NCBI GenBank assembly: GCA_003255065.1
Contig: QAOA01006358.1
Coordinates: 151,586-215,585, forward strand
Reading direction: 5' to 3'
Length of the DNA: 64,000 bases
Source: Cercis canadensis
Taxonomy: Eukaryota > Streptophyta > Magnoliopsida > Fabales > Fabaceae
Within the stretch, counting starts at the first letter, position 1. Each line of letters opens with the position of its first letter. This document shows positions 1 through 11,226 of this stretch, piece by piece. A model generated the notes under the pieces. It did no database searches. It had not been told where the DNA came from and was given only the letters and a program-made list of their open reading frames with translations. Position numbers and translations under genes: made by a program.

Positions 1-231
1 GTATAATCTAATACTATACGTAGTTTTATACAATATTAATAAATGTGTGCCAAGTTAATTTAAATGATAATATAGACACAACCCCACCCCACTTGTGTAT
101 AACATCCATTCATGTTTTGAGTGTATTGCATAAGGTACGAGAATTAAACAAGATCTATTTAATAGATGTCATATCTCTATTGGTCTAATACAAAAATACA
201 TGTTACATCACACAAAAAATCTTATTACCAG

Positions 232-800
232 TTGACCATACTCTTTCTCATAAAAAAGTGACTACTATTGGACTTGTCACAATGTAATTAAAGCGAAAGA
301 GGAATTATTGTTTCTAATGCCGCTTATCCGACCAAATATTGTCACTGAGTACTTGGCCATCTCTTTCACCAATCCAGGCGTGAGCTCTTTAGCAGCTGCA
401 TGTGGACAAAGCATGGAGGTTCCAGACATGAGTGCGAAGGAGGATTCAAATTTAGTGTGAGCAAGAGGATGAGGATGAGGATAAGAGCTGGTTATGGCAT
501 GCCAAGGGCAAGAATTGGCACCCTAGAACACAGTTACGAAGTTCGCGGGTCGTTTGGTATGCAGTACGTGGGTTATACTATGAACCACAAATTTTGTACC
601 CGTAGCACGATATGAAACACTGAACACAGAACGTAGTTTGCAAAGAGGTGTAATGAATCTAACAACCATAGGTGCAGATGGGTCTTCAATTACCATTCCT
701 TCAAACATTATTGTAACCTTTGGGCCTTCAAATCTTGTAACTGATATGTATAATCTAATCATCAACCGTATGAAATAACTCACATGCCTTGCAGGAAAAG
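232..800 (-). pseudogene. Subtilase relic (rearranged fragment)
   Basis: This is non-coding debris of a subtilase gene. Three blocks align by eye with the broken copy at 5290-7511. Bases 232-371 match its 3' flank and last coding part (around 5238-5409), about 372-530 match the region around the catalytic serine (around 5861-6000), and about 640-800 match the PA-domain stretch (around 6060-6225). The section equivalent to 5410-5860 is missing, so the relic is both truncated and internally deleted. No reading frame spans it. It sits directly downstream of the intact gene and resembles the 5290-7511 copy more than that gene, which suggests it came from a duplicate of the pseudogene lineage. Confidence 0.8.
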
Positions 801-891
801 CGTAATATCAGCTATTAAACACATTTTGAGATAATGTATCAATAAATGTATTATTTCATCGAACTTGAGCTCGTTTCTCAAATTGAAATCA

Positions 892-3132
892 TCACTTGAA
901 AATGATAGCTATCGGCATTCTAACAGAGTGTCTATCAGATTCCCATGTGAGAGAACCCTGAGCAAACGTATGATTACCTCTATTATCTTTTATTTTAGGA
1001 ATAAACTCAATTGAGAATGTAGCCTTCGGCTTCACCTCTGTGAATATTATCTGAGCAGGGTTTACACTTATACCAACCGCCAAAGGCACCTCAAGTTTCA
1101 CATTATAAACTGCTTTGGCAGGTCCAACATTTGTTAGAGTTCTTGTGTACAATTGTGAAGAAGACCCCAGTTCAACAGAAATTGATGGGTAATTCAGCTG
1201 TGCTTCTGGTATGCTCTTAACTTCTGAGCACCTCACTGTTCTTTGAACAACAATTGAAACTTGTGTATCATTGTAACCCAAACCACATAAATAAGGAATG
1301 TAATCATTTCCTTCGATGTCGTAAACTAGCCCTGGATCATTTGCTTTCACTGGGTTAACATGTCCTGCGCCAGTGGCAAATATATCAGCTGGTAGAAGCC
1401 TTTCATCTAATATGGCTTGGCCTCCAAGATTCAAAACATCAGCAGTGGTCATAATTGCAGATTTGATGGCAGCTGGGGACCAATCTGGGTGCGCGTTTTT
1501 GAGCAAAGCAACAATGCCACTGAGGTGAGGACAAGACATTGAAGTTCCAGAAATAACACTAAATTGTGGTATTTTGTTGTCTATAGATACTGGCCATGCC
1601 GCGAGAATGTTCACTCCAGGTCCAGTTATGTCTGGTTTCAAAATGCCAGAGCTTGCGTTGCTTGGACCTCTTGAAGAAAAATTAACAATTGAAGGAGCAA
1701 GTGAATCTCCAATAACAGTTCCTTTGAACAAGATTGTTGCTGTTGGAAAGGAGGTTGAATTTATATAATCTTTTATCTGTAACCCAGCAGCATAACTCAG
1801 ATGCACAACTGGAAGAACATGCGGATCAGAGAAAGTACTAAAGCCATCTTCATGTTTGTTCATGAGGATCATGGCGACACCACCATTATTTTTAACTTCT
1901 TCTCCTTTATCAGTTTCTGGAATGCGTCCATCTACCTCGCACAACACCACTTTTCCCTTGACATCAACGTTCTTTAAAGATCCTGGAGCACAGAAGGCAG
2001 AGGACTGGTTGCCATTGGCACCTGCATACACAAGTGGTGCTAATGTAGAAGAAAAATCTTTTGGTTCGAAAAGTGATTGGCCATCATAAACCACTCCATT
2101 CCCAAGCTTTGCTGTTGCTCTGATGTTTCTATCAATGGTGCTTGCACCAACGGTGAGAATCCATGGTGCCTCATTGGAGAGAGTACTGTAGTTAGGACCA
2201 CTGTTACCAGCTGAGCAACTGACAAAAATTCCCTTCTCAATTGCAGAAAATGCTCCCACTGCAATTGGGTCTTCATAGAATGGAAGAGAGCCTAAACCAA
2301 GAGACAGAGAAAGAACATCCACGCCATCTTCAATAGCAATGTCCATTGCAGCTAACATTGCACTTTCGGGGCATCCCACTTTATCGTTGCACACTTTGTA
2401 CATGGCTATGTGAGCATCTGGCGCCATGCCAACTGCTGTGCCCTTGGCATTACCAAAAACACTAGCGTTCTTTACAATTCTTCCCGCGGCTTCGCCTGAT
2501 GTATGGCTTCCGTGAGGAAAATTTTCGAATGGAGGCTCTTGAACCGCTGTCTTTACTAAGTTTCTAGCACCAATGAGCTTGTTGTTACATGTTCTTTTCC
2601 CAGTAAATTCACAGAATCCTTTCCATTTTGCTGGTGGATGGTCCATTCCTTCATCAGAAAAGGAAGGGTGGAAAGGGTATATCCCAGTGTCCACAACTCC
2701 AATTATGATGCCTTTGCCCAAGTTCGAACTTTCCCACAACCCCTTTCCCGGTTGCAACCCCAAGAAAGTTGGAGTATGAGTTGTGTGTAAAGAAAGTATC
2801 CTTTCTGGCCGAGCTGACAAAATCTCATCCTTCTCCTGCAGAGCTTTTGCTTCTTCCACAGTCAATTTTGCAGCAAATCCAGCAATCACGTTTCGGTATG
2901 AGAAAACCATGCGCTGCTGGTTGTTCAAAGTTTCTGTGCTGGCTGGCAAAAATGATTGGTGCCACCCATGCAATTCTTTTGATTGAATAGATGCCACACC
3001 TTCTGGCTTTTTGACATGAACAATGTAAGTGGATAAGCTGCTCTCTTCTGGGAATTCCTGTGTCTTGGAAGTGGAAAAGACACTAAGGATGATAATGAGA
3101 CCAAGAAAGAATGTCAACTTGGTCTTCTCCAT
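892..3132 (-). CDS. Subtilisin-like serine protease, SBT1 type, intact
   Basis: Single-exon gene for a 746-residue plant subtilase, the usual length of the family. An N-terminal hydrophobic stretch (about residues 6-22) looks like a signal peptide, so the protease is expected in the cell wall or apoplast. The I9 propeptide spans about 35-116. The S8 catalytic domain contains Asp148 (VVDTG), His207 (PHGSH), the oxyanion Asn310 (SAGNSGP) and Ser531 (GTSMSCPH). A PA domain is inserted at about 360-470, and an Fn3-like C-terminal domain spans about 645-746. An in-frame ATG lies 21 codons upstream at 3195, but a TATA motif lies at 3197-3202 and the signal peptide follows Met at 3132, so the shorter start is preferred. 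Odd point: the histidine motif reads PHGSH instead of the usual GHGTH. SBT1-type assignment is by recognition; the substrate is unknown. Confidence 0.93.
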   Translation of the reverse strand: MEKTKLTFFLGLIIILSVFSTSKTQEFPEESSLSTYIVHVKKPEGVASIQSKELHGWHQSFLPASTETLNNQQRMVFSYRNVIAGFAAKLTVEEAKALQEKDEILSARPERILSLHTTHTPTFLGLQPGKGLWESSNLGKGIIIGVVDTGIYPFHPSFSDEGMDHPPAKWKGFCEFTGKRTCNNKLIGARNLVKTAVQEPPFENFPHGSHTSGEAAGRIVKNASVFGNAKGTAVGMAPDAHIAMYKVCNDKVGCPESAMLAAMDIAIEDGVDVLSLSLGLGSLPFYEDPIAVGAFSAIEKGIFVSCSAGNSGPNYSTLSNEAPWILTVGASTIDRNIRATAKLGNGVVYDGQSLFEPKDFSSTLAPLVYAGANGNQSSAFCAPGSLKNVDVKGKVVLCEVDGRIPETDKGEEVKNNGGVAMILMNKHEDGFSTFSDPHVLPVVHLSYAAGLQIKDYINSTSFPTATILFKGTVIGDSLAPSIVNFSSRGPSNASSGILKPDITGPGVNILAAWPVSIDNKIPQFSVISGTSMSCPHLSGIVALLKNAHPDWSPAAIKSAIMTTADVLNLGGQAILDERLLPADIFATGAGHVNPVKANDPGLVYDIEGNDYIPYLCGLGYNDTQVSIVVQRTVRCSEVKSIPEAQLNYPSISVELGSSSQLYTRTLTNVGPAKAVYNVKLEVPLAVGISVNPAQIIFTEVKPKATFSIEFIPKIKDNRGNHTFAQGSLTWESDRHSVRMPIAIIFK

Positions 3133-3196
3133 GATGGCAGAAGAAAGAGAAAATTGCCTTGTGCTTGGATTGCTGGTACCTGGAAATGGATGCATG

Positions 3197-3202
3197 TATA
3201 TA
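3197..3202 (-). promoter_or_regulatory. TATA box of the intact subtilase gene
   Basis: TATATA on the minus strand lies about 65 bases upstream of the preferred ATG at 3132. That leaves room for a short 5' leader of roughly 35 bases. This spacing supports the internal Met as the true start. Confidence 0.5.
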
Positions 3203-3339
3203 TTGTGGAGAGAAAAGACAATACATGGGTGTTAGTGTTAACGAAGATAATAGCTTGTTGAAAGAGTAGCAATTTTGCTGGCCTTGGACGGCTTACCATC
3301 AGCTTCAGAAGTGGGTATAAGGGAGGTAGAATTTTCATA

Positions 3340-5289
3340 TGGAAACGAGCTTATCACAAAATATCAAGAAAATGAAATATTTAATGCCAGCTAGATATTC
3401 TATTGATTTGATTTGTTCCAATGCTGCGCCGGTCACAGTGGAGAGGATTTCTATGTATAACGTTGGATAAGCTCTAGACAATAATGTGGATTATGAATTC
3501 AAGGTGGACTGGGTAGCTAGAGGGAAACTTTTCTGTTTAAATTAAAAATCATCATGAATTACCAGCCACCTAGCACAACTAATTAATTATAATGTTTTTG
3601 ATAGATATAGGGTATATTGCATTGTTTATCTATTCTATCTATTTATATATTTATATTTACGTCTATATTATATGTTGAAGCATGCATGCGGCAAAGTTAT
3701 GGATTACTCAAAATACCTTCTTGTTAAATTGATAATTTTATAAGTTATTAGATATGATCTGATTTGCCATAGGAGAGATTCAAATCTCTATACCCTCATT
3801 TATTAAAAAAAAAAAAAAATACCACCGTTTTATAATTTCTTTTCTCATTAAAACTCTACCATTATGCCTCAGTCTACGAAACCCTTCGGGCCTTTCCTTT
3901 GATTCATGACTTTTATTATTGGAGCTCTGTTACTCCTCGTTGATCTTGAGATGGGTTCCTATACGCAGACTATAGTTTTCTCCAATAACATCACAATTAT
4001 TAAAAGGTAGACATATTTAATTTTGAATTGAGACTTTTTTTTTTTTTTAGTTATAAGAGAGCCGATTGGGAAAAAGTATAGTAGTATATAACGAGAATAA
4101 AACTCTTGACATCATAAGAAATAAGCCATTAGATATAATCTAATAGTAAGTGGTTTGAGTAGTTTACAGAAGATTATAGATCTGAATCTCCTTATGGTAA
4201 TGCAACCAAAAAAAAATGCTATAAAGAGTTATTAACAATATTTGATAAATATCCCCTTCAATGAAAAGCAATCAAATAATTAGAGACTGTTTGTTTGTAT
4301 AAACTTCATTTTAAAATGAATTATAATAGTTTTGATATTTTTCATGATAAAGTGTAAACTTCAACTGTCTTTTTTTTTTGGTCCTCATCATCTTTGTACT
4401 AATAATTGCTCTAACAATAATAATTTATAAAAATATTTCATTATCAAGTACCATCTCATGTTCCTTATTGGGTTTAAGGTGTCACCCCTATTTACTAATT
4501 GTGTACAGAAAACAGTAATAACATAAATTTGAGATTGAGCATTATTTCTGTAATTATGAATTCGTTATTTTGAATGTTTGAGCCAGAATTAACAAGATAT
4601 ATAAATAAAAGAAGAGGAAAAAGAAAAAATAAAATAATCATAAATCTAAACAGCTTCCAAATACATTGGCAAGCTTCATGCCGCTCTAGAAAAAAATATA
4701 TGGTAAATCGACAAGTTCTTTTTTCTTTTAAAACTAAATTCTAGTTCAAATGCCAAATGGCAGCTAACATGACTCAACGACACTAGTAGGTCACCAAATG
4801 AAGAGAGGATATAGATGAATCAAGAATAAAATTTTTATACTTAATGGCCTATTGCTGAGTAGTATTAAAGTAATTTTTAGAACTTTGTGTTTGAACTTAG
4901 AATCATAAAACAAAAACAAAAACAAAAAAGACAAAAAAATAAATAAATAGAGAAGAACTAAAGAAATAAATCTTTTTTTAGGCAATGAGTTTTCGCACTA
5001 TCCCAATTCATCTTGCTAGCGAACAAACCTAGTGGTCATTGGGATTTGAAAATTTTTTAAGTATTACTTAGAGAAGTACTCTTACAAACATTAAAAAGTA
5101 GGTTACACATGTAAGACTAACTTTTTTGCCTACATGAGAGTATCACTTAATATCAATTATTGTTTCAAACAATTTCTTAGTATGTTACTGCTTCGACAAC
5201 TTTGATATGGATTTTTCGATAAAATCCATTACTAAATGACCAGTTGACCCACTGACTCTTTCTCATACAAAAGTAACTACTATTGGACT
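3340..5289. other. Intergenic, AT-rich, SINE-like debris
   Basis: No gene recognised. Around 3735-3815 and 4113-4217 there are short stretches with a tRNA-promoter-like box followed by an A-tract, which look like decayed SINE ends. From about 5238 the sequence is 3' flank shared with the subtilase relic at 232-290. Small open frames here have no recognisable content. Confidence 0.4.
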
Positions 5290-7511
5290 TGTCACGATGT
5301 GCTTATCGGAAACCCACTTTAGAAACCCTTAAGAAAAAGAGGAACTACCATTCTTCCTAATGCCACTTATCCGACTAAATGTCACCGTGTACTTGGCCAT
5401 CTCATTCACTCCGTTAAACCTAATTCTTTTTGGTTCCACATTAACAGTAATATCGCTAGGTGGAACAACCTCCAAATTATACAATGAATATGCTGGTCCA
5501 ACATTGGTCACTGTCCTGGTATAGGTCTGAGGATCCAACCCAAGAAACACAGAAAACGAAGGGTAATTTAGTTCTGTACCTTGAATGCTTTTCTCTTCAG
5601 CACATGTTACCTTTCTTTGCACGATGAGTCCTGCTTGTCTATCTGTGTAATTCAATCCACATAAATACGGAACATAATCTTCGGGTTGCATATCATAAAC
5701 CAAGCCAGGGTCATTGCCTTAGATGGGTTCACATGGCCTACTCCCATGGCAAAATAGTTTGCATGATTCAGCTTCTCATCTAAAATGGGTACACCATTAA
5801 GCTTAACTGTATCAACTGTGGTCATGACGGCAGATTTAACGGCAGATGGTGACCAATCCGGGTGCGAGCTCTTTAGCAAAGCCGCAACACCACTCAAATG
5901 TGGACAAGACATGGAGGTACCTGACATGATAGTGAAAGTGGACTCAAATTCACCCTGAGAATGAGGATGAGGGTAAGGCTTGGCACCTAGAATACTCACA
6001 CCAGGTCCCATAATATCTGGTTTCAAAATTCCCGGGCTTGCAACACTTGGCCTCTAGATGAAAATGGTGCAACCATAGGTGAAAATGGGTCTCCTATTTT
6101 GGTTCCTTCAAATAAGATTTTAGCCTTTGGTTTTTTAAATCTTGATTCTGATATATATAATCTAATAAACAACCCTGTGAAATAACTCACATGGATTGCA
6201 GGAAGAGCGTGAATATCAGCTATAGTAGGATCATAAATATTCGCTGTGTTCATGAGAATCATTGCAGCCCCACTAGCATTCTTCACAGCTTGTCCTTGCA
6301 AAATTCTTGATATGTTGGTACTATCAGTGCACAACACTACCTTGCCCACAACATTTTTACTTCTCAAGGTCTGTGGAGTGCATGGCTTCCCACCTAAGTC
6401 CACCAAGGGTAGTAAAGAGTAGTTGAAGTCTTTGGATTGGAAAAGAGACTGGCCCTCACATTTTACCCCGTTTCCCAACTTCACTGTTGCCACGAGACGT
6501 CTATCAATAGTGCTTGCTCCAACAGTGAGAAGCCATGGAGCATCATTGTTTAGAGATCCATAACGTGGACCGCCATTGCCGGCCGAGGCACTCACGAAAA
6601 TCCCCTTCTGGATTGCAGCAAATGCACCAATTTCTAAACCACTATTATAGTAGTAATCCACATCAATGCCGATGGAGACGGAGATGATATCCCCTCCATC
6701 CTCAATTACTGTGTCCATGGCAGCCAGCAGCAAGCAGCAAGCTTTCAGGGCAACCTTTTGGTTTGCATACTTTGTAAATGGCCAAGTGAGCGTAAGGGGC
6801 TATTCCAGCAGCATTGCCAAACACGTTTGCGTTTTTTCACGAAATTCCCAGCAACAGTACTGTCAGTGTGGGTGCCATGTCCAAATTCATCGAATGGTGG
6901 AACTGGTTCAGTATCTCCAACTCGATCGGGCAATTCTTGAATAGTTCTTGCACCGATTATCTTGTTGTTACAAACTTTGTCTCCAAATTCGCACTTGCCT
7001 TTCCATTTCGCTGGTGGAGGTGGCATTCCTTCGTCGTTGAAGGAGAGATGGTAAGGCCATATTCCAGTGTCCAAAACTCTAATGATGATACCCTGTCCAT
7101 AGTTTGATTCTTTCCAGAGCCCTAACTCGCGGTGCAACCCTAGAAATCTAGGGCTGCGAGTTGTGTGCAATGACAGCATCTTTTCTTGGCGAACCAACAG
7201 AACATCATCATTTTTCTCCATTTCTTTGACTTCCTCAGAGGTCAATCTTGCTGCAAATGCAGTACCCACATTTCGTTAGGAGAAGAGCATCCGTGGTATT
7301 GGTTGCTCTTCTGAGCTTGCTGAGGTGGTAAGTGGCAAGAATAACTCGTACCAGCTACGTAAACTATCTTGAGATTGTAGGGTAACTTTGTCTATTGGCT
7401 CACTCACATGAATGATATAGGTTTCTAAGTTGTTTCTTGGCTCACTTACTTGTTAAGCTCAGAGACAGCAGCACACATGATTATGATGCTAAAAGCTAAT
7501 ATGAGCTTCAT
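5290..7511 (-). pseudogene. Subtilase pseudogene (full length, multiply broken)
   Basis: Near-complete SBT1-type subtilase on the minus strand, starting at the ATG at 7509-7511 with a signal-peptide-like beginning. I count at least six lesions. There is an in-frame stop shortly after the signal peptide (around 7449) with a nearby frameshift. A stop replaces the Tyr expected in the FSYxN motif (around 7276). Frameshifts lie around 6830-6740, just after the catalytic-His region, around 6050 in the SSRGP motif, and around 5710. The C terminus is prematurely closed near 5329. All four catalytic residues can still be read in the pieces: Asp in VLDTG, His in GHGTH, Asn in SAGNGGP and Ser in GTSMSCPH. 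It is a tandem duplicate of the 892-3132 gene, clearly diverged from it, with a TATA-like motif kept at 7615-7621. Confidence 0.9.
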
Positions 7512-7614
7512 AATTGGCAACACTAACAACATATGCTTTTTGTTATTCATCATTTTGAGAATAACTAGGAAACCCTACCTAGTCTTCATTTCTGAACTGG
7601 TGTATTGATTATAC

Positions 7615-7621
7615 ATATATA
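7615..7621 (-). promoter_or_regulatory. TATA-like motif of the subtilase pseudogene
   Basis: TATATAT on the minus strand, about 105 bases upstream of the ATG at 7511. It is probably a remnant promoter with no functional product. Confidence 0.3.
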
Positions 7622-7639
7622 GAGAAGGAGATAAACAGA

Positions 7640-8257
7640 TGAAAGATGGATTGGACCATGTCTTGTAATTGAAGCTTTTAATTAACGATGATCACATAAA
7701 GTCTATTGTTCTAATTAATCTTTACAAGCCTAGAGTGGCTTTCTTGACAACTCAAGGATCCATTAATCCGGCCAATGCAGCTTAGAGCTCTAATTAATCT
7801 TCCATGGCCTAGAGTGCTCAGTGACTTCATGTGATTGGAAAAGAAAGGTTTAAGACCTTAATAATTTTATTATAACAATATATGTATAAGTGGCTTTTCA
7901 TCTAAGGGCGAAAAAAAATTTATGAAGGCACACTCATGTGACAACAAAGTGATAACTTCAGCACCGAAGCATATGGATGTAACACAGTCCACTTAGTTTA
8001 CAGAAGTTGTGATTGACTTAGTCCACACAATCAGTGTAAATTAAGTCTACCATTAATCCCTCATTAAGTTCGAAAAGCTTCAATATGAAACGTACTATAT
8101 AATTTGAGGGATTTTGATAGTTTATTTCCGTTGTGTAAGAAATGAACAAAAATGCTGTAAGTATGACCTAATGGCAAATAAATAAAATTTTTATTTCATA
8201 CACGGAAAACCCCAAAAAATAAATAAAGAAAATTACAGAAAAAACTTAGGAAGAATC

Positions 8258-8289
<32 letters not shown>

Positions 8290-8553
8290 NAAAAGTTTAT
8301 AAATAATATTAAGTTATGAAAAATATTTAATATTTTATTAAACACTGTAATTATACATAGAAGATACATTGATTTTTTCTTATTGGAATAATCTTTTATG
8401 TATTGAAATTTTTTTTTTTGTACAATGTCAAATTAATCAACGGTTGAGATTTATTAAAAAAATAAATTAAGAACTAATTAATTTAAATATACTTAAAATA
8501 AAATAATTATAAACATATTAAATATTCGTTATAAAACTTTACAAATTAGTTAT

Positions 8554-8588
<35 letters not shown>

Positions 8589-8861
8589 TTTTTATAAAAT
8601 CATCTGAAGAAAAATATAGTATTTTTAGTATTTTACATAAAAATGATGAAAAATAATTCGTCATTATTAATTTTACACAGTCTATCAATTAATCTATATG
8701 CCATACTTTATACCACCAGCCGTATAGGTCCTTTTTTTAATTAATCTTAAATATTTAAAAAAGCAATTGGCCATTGCCTCTGGATTTGGCTTAACATCAA
8801 TCAGTAACATGCATAAAAAAAGATCATGGATTCTTTTTGAGGATTCCCATCAAGAGCAACG
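7640..8861. other. Intergenic: A-tract with N, (AT)n microsatellite
   Basis: No gene seen. A long A-tract ends in a single N at 8290, probably an assembly join. A dinucleotide AT repeat occupies about 8556-8586. The rest is AT-rich sequence with no frame of note. Confidence 0.5.
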
Positions 8862-9205
8862 CAGCCAAGCAGCTAGAATACTCACTTCAGGTCCAATGAT
8901 CAGGTCTCAAAATCCCAGGGCTTAAACTGCTTGGACCTCTTGATGAAAATGAAGCAACCGTGGGTGCAGACTGCAGATGAATCTTCAACTTTAGTTCCTT
9001 TGAATAAAATTGTGGCCTTTAGGTTAGTAGTTTAGTTCATTTAGGCTCTGATCTTCAACCCTGCAGAGTAATCCACTTGCGTTGCAAGAAAAAGGGTAAT
9101 TATCAGCTACGGTGATATAGAAAGTGGTCTTTCAGTTGTTCATAAGACATTGAAGCCCCACTAGCATTTTGACCACTTCTGCTTGAGTTTTTCTTGATAT
9201 ACTAG
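8862..9205 (-). pseudogene. Subtilase relic (PA-domain to catalytic-Ser flank)
   Basis: Degenerate minus-strand sequence matching the part of the 5290-7511 copy around 5975-6310. It carries recognisable pieces for the KPDIxGPGV-type segment, the SSRGP region and the PA-domain VLLxG segment, with many stops and frameshifts. It is the fourth member of the subtilase cluster and its left-over right end. Confidence 0.75.
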
Positions 9206-10293
9206 TTTGATTCCGTTCGATGGTTTGGTTTAGAAAGCATATAACTTTGATTGGTTTCAGACACTAGAGATCTACATTTTCAACTTCCCAATTTTCAGCT
9301 TTCTTCCATTAAGGATGACCAGTTAGATCTTATATATCTAATTTTCTTCATGAAAGGGGTAGTTTATAAAAAAGGGGATTGTGAGTGGTTTTCTATTTCT
9401 GACAACTGAGTTAGATCTATCACGCAAATATTGAAAAATCTATCAAGTTATCATAAATAATGTGTAGGAAGTATTGAGATTGAAACCACTCGTAGAAAAG
9501 ATTAAATGCTAAAGGGAGAAGGAGCAGGAATGTAGGAGAGGAGATGATATATGACTTAATCTCTTAAAAATGCAGTATTGTTTGAACTAATATAAAAATA
9601 TCAATCAACTCTTTTACATAATAGGTGCATGTGTATTACATAGTTATTCTCATTTGGACCTAAATGTTCTCTTGTCAACTCAGGTGCCAACAAGGAAGAT
9701 ATGACACCTTCTTCATTTGATCACACAGACCTGAGATGAAGTTTCCTATCTTGCCAGTTAATACAAATTTGAGTGAGCCACTCCACATCAGTGGTAGTAG
9801 TTCTTCCCAGAAAAATCAGTTTTCTGATTCTAGAGGAATTCATTCGCACATCAATACAAAACATGAAGCGGTTGGCACAGCTCAGAAACCGCTTATGCTG
9901 CTACCCAAAGGAATTAGTTTTATCAGTGTTGCAAACTCATCACTGCACAGCCCTAGTTCACCTAAACAAGGTATGGTCACTCCAAGTCAAAGCAAGGAAA
10001 GTTTTGTCCAAATTGCGACTCTTACAGAGCAAAGTGCATCTGGGAAAGATCAAAACTTGGAGATTCCGAAAAAAATTCCAACGCTAACACCTAATGGAAT
10101 TAAGTTTCTTTCATTTAGAAAAGGTAATTAATGTTTTTCCAAAAGTTCTGCTAGGTGCTGCATGAATAAGGAAAATGGTATCAAGTTGCCTCAGGAAATT
10201 TGGATTTTCTTGAACGGGCAAGTTTATCTCTAAATAGGGATTATAACAGCAAAGTTGGTGATGCGTGCGACAAAGCAAAATGTACTGCAGACT

Positions 10294-11199
10294 AGGCATG
10301 TTCATTGGTCGGATTTGATCGGTTTGGAGGACATTTTCATCCGACCGAGTGAGTAAAAATTGAGAAAATGCAAACCCATCACCAACCAAAGCAATCTTGG
10401 AACCAATAGAATCGGTTTTAGGCAAATTGGGCAGGTTTAATTGGATTTGGCCGGATTGAGCCAGATGTGTGAATTCTCAAACCCCCCAGCTACTCTTCCA
10501 TTGAAGCAAAACAGCAAGCTTATTGAAAGCTAGCAGAAGAAATTCACACTGATATTTTTGTCAATAACTTTCTTGAGAAAATTCCTCCAGCAAAGAAAAG
10601 TCATGGATTTCAGGGTGATGGGTTTCGATTTGTCATTGCTCAACACTATACAGCAAATGATGGAAATGACAGATGATAATGTGGACAAGTCCTTCAACAC
10701 TCCTACCCGGACATATGTTCACGATGCGAAGGCTATGGCGGCGACTTCAGCAGACGTCCTTCTGATAAGTGGCGAGAGGAAGATGGCCAAAGAGAAAGAA
10801 GGAGCCAAATATTTGAGAATGGAGAGAGAACTCAGTGAGAGATAGTGACGGAGAGAAAAAGCAAGAGTTGAAAAATATAGGAAAATACTAACAAGAGAGA
10901 GAGAAGAAAGAGTTGAAAAGTCAAAAAATGGTTTTTCAAAAATTGAAAGGACGGAAAGAGAGATGTTAGTCATTGGGATGTGTGAAGTGGGAAGGACTTT
11001 ATGAGAGAGAGAGAAAGTGCCGGTTTTATTCGGTTTAATTCAATTTTACTTAGTTAAAACCGAACTGACTGGTACAAGCTGAATTCTTCAATCCTAGCCA
11101 TCTGATTCCATCCACCCCTTATCTGTTACCGTTGGATTGGCAATAAAATGGTCTGGTTCTGTCGGGTTGTCATGGGTTCACCGGGTTATGAACACCCCT
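10294..11199. mobile_element. Pack-MULE-like DNA transposon carrying a small-HSP fragment
   Basis: A 906-bp insertion flanked by a perfect 10-bp target duplication, ACTGCAGACT (10284-10293 and 11200-11209). Its termini are a 12-bp inverted repeat with two mismatches: AGGCATGTTCAT on the left and AGGGGTGTTCAT as the reverse complement of the right end. A 10-bp duplication fits Mutator-like elements rather than hAT (8 bp). Inside is a captured host gene fragment, 10603-10845, and no transposase. The long subterminal repeats typical of classic Mutator elements are not obvious, so the superfamily call is by duplication length. Confidence 0.7.
10603..10845 (+). pseudogene. Class II cytosolic small heat-shock protein fragment (captured)
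   Basis: The frame from Met at 10603 begins MDFRVMGFD and continues through DKSFNTPTRTYVHDAKAMAA, the hallmark N terminus of plant class II small HSPs (about 155 residues). It then jumps directly to LLISGERK inside the alpha-crystallin domain, so about 30 codons including the first part of that domain are missing. The frame ends at 10843-10845, soon after KYLRMER, without the rest of the domain. The bases upstream read like a transcribed 5' leader, and an open extension to 10558 is probably that leader. A working chaperone is not expected. It lies wholly inside the 10294-11199 element. Confidence 0.85.
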
Positions 11200-11226
11200 A
11201 CTGCAGACTGTTCAATATCCAAATGA

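Larger units (their letters stand above)
9729..11226 (+). pseudogene. Last two exons of an unidentified gene, split by a transposon
   Basis: An exon-like open stretch (9729-10123, Met at 9736) has an acceptor-like CAG at 9726-9728 and a donor GT at 10124. A 71-bp intron ends in CTCAG at 10194. The next exon (10195 onward) continues in matching phase (G|GA) to 10293. There an inserted element (10294-11199) interrupts it, and the last codons resume at 11210 and end in TGA at 11224-11226. The product is Ser-rich and carries two related short motifs, LLPKGISFIS and TPNGIKFLSF, then a tail ending in KCTADCSISK. It loosely recalls C-terminal tails of plant CCCH zinc-finger proteins, but I cannot name it. 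An alternative acceptor at 9683 would put a stop in frame. No upstream exons were recognised; a subtilase relic ends at 9205, so this is probably a 5'-truncated fragment. Confidence 0.5.

Noticed and set aside
3114-3195. Upstream in-frame Met at 3195 as the subtilase start
   Set aside because: A TATA motif stands right at that position, and the signal peptide follows the internal Met at 3132.
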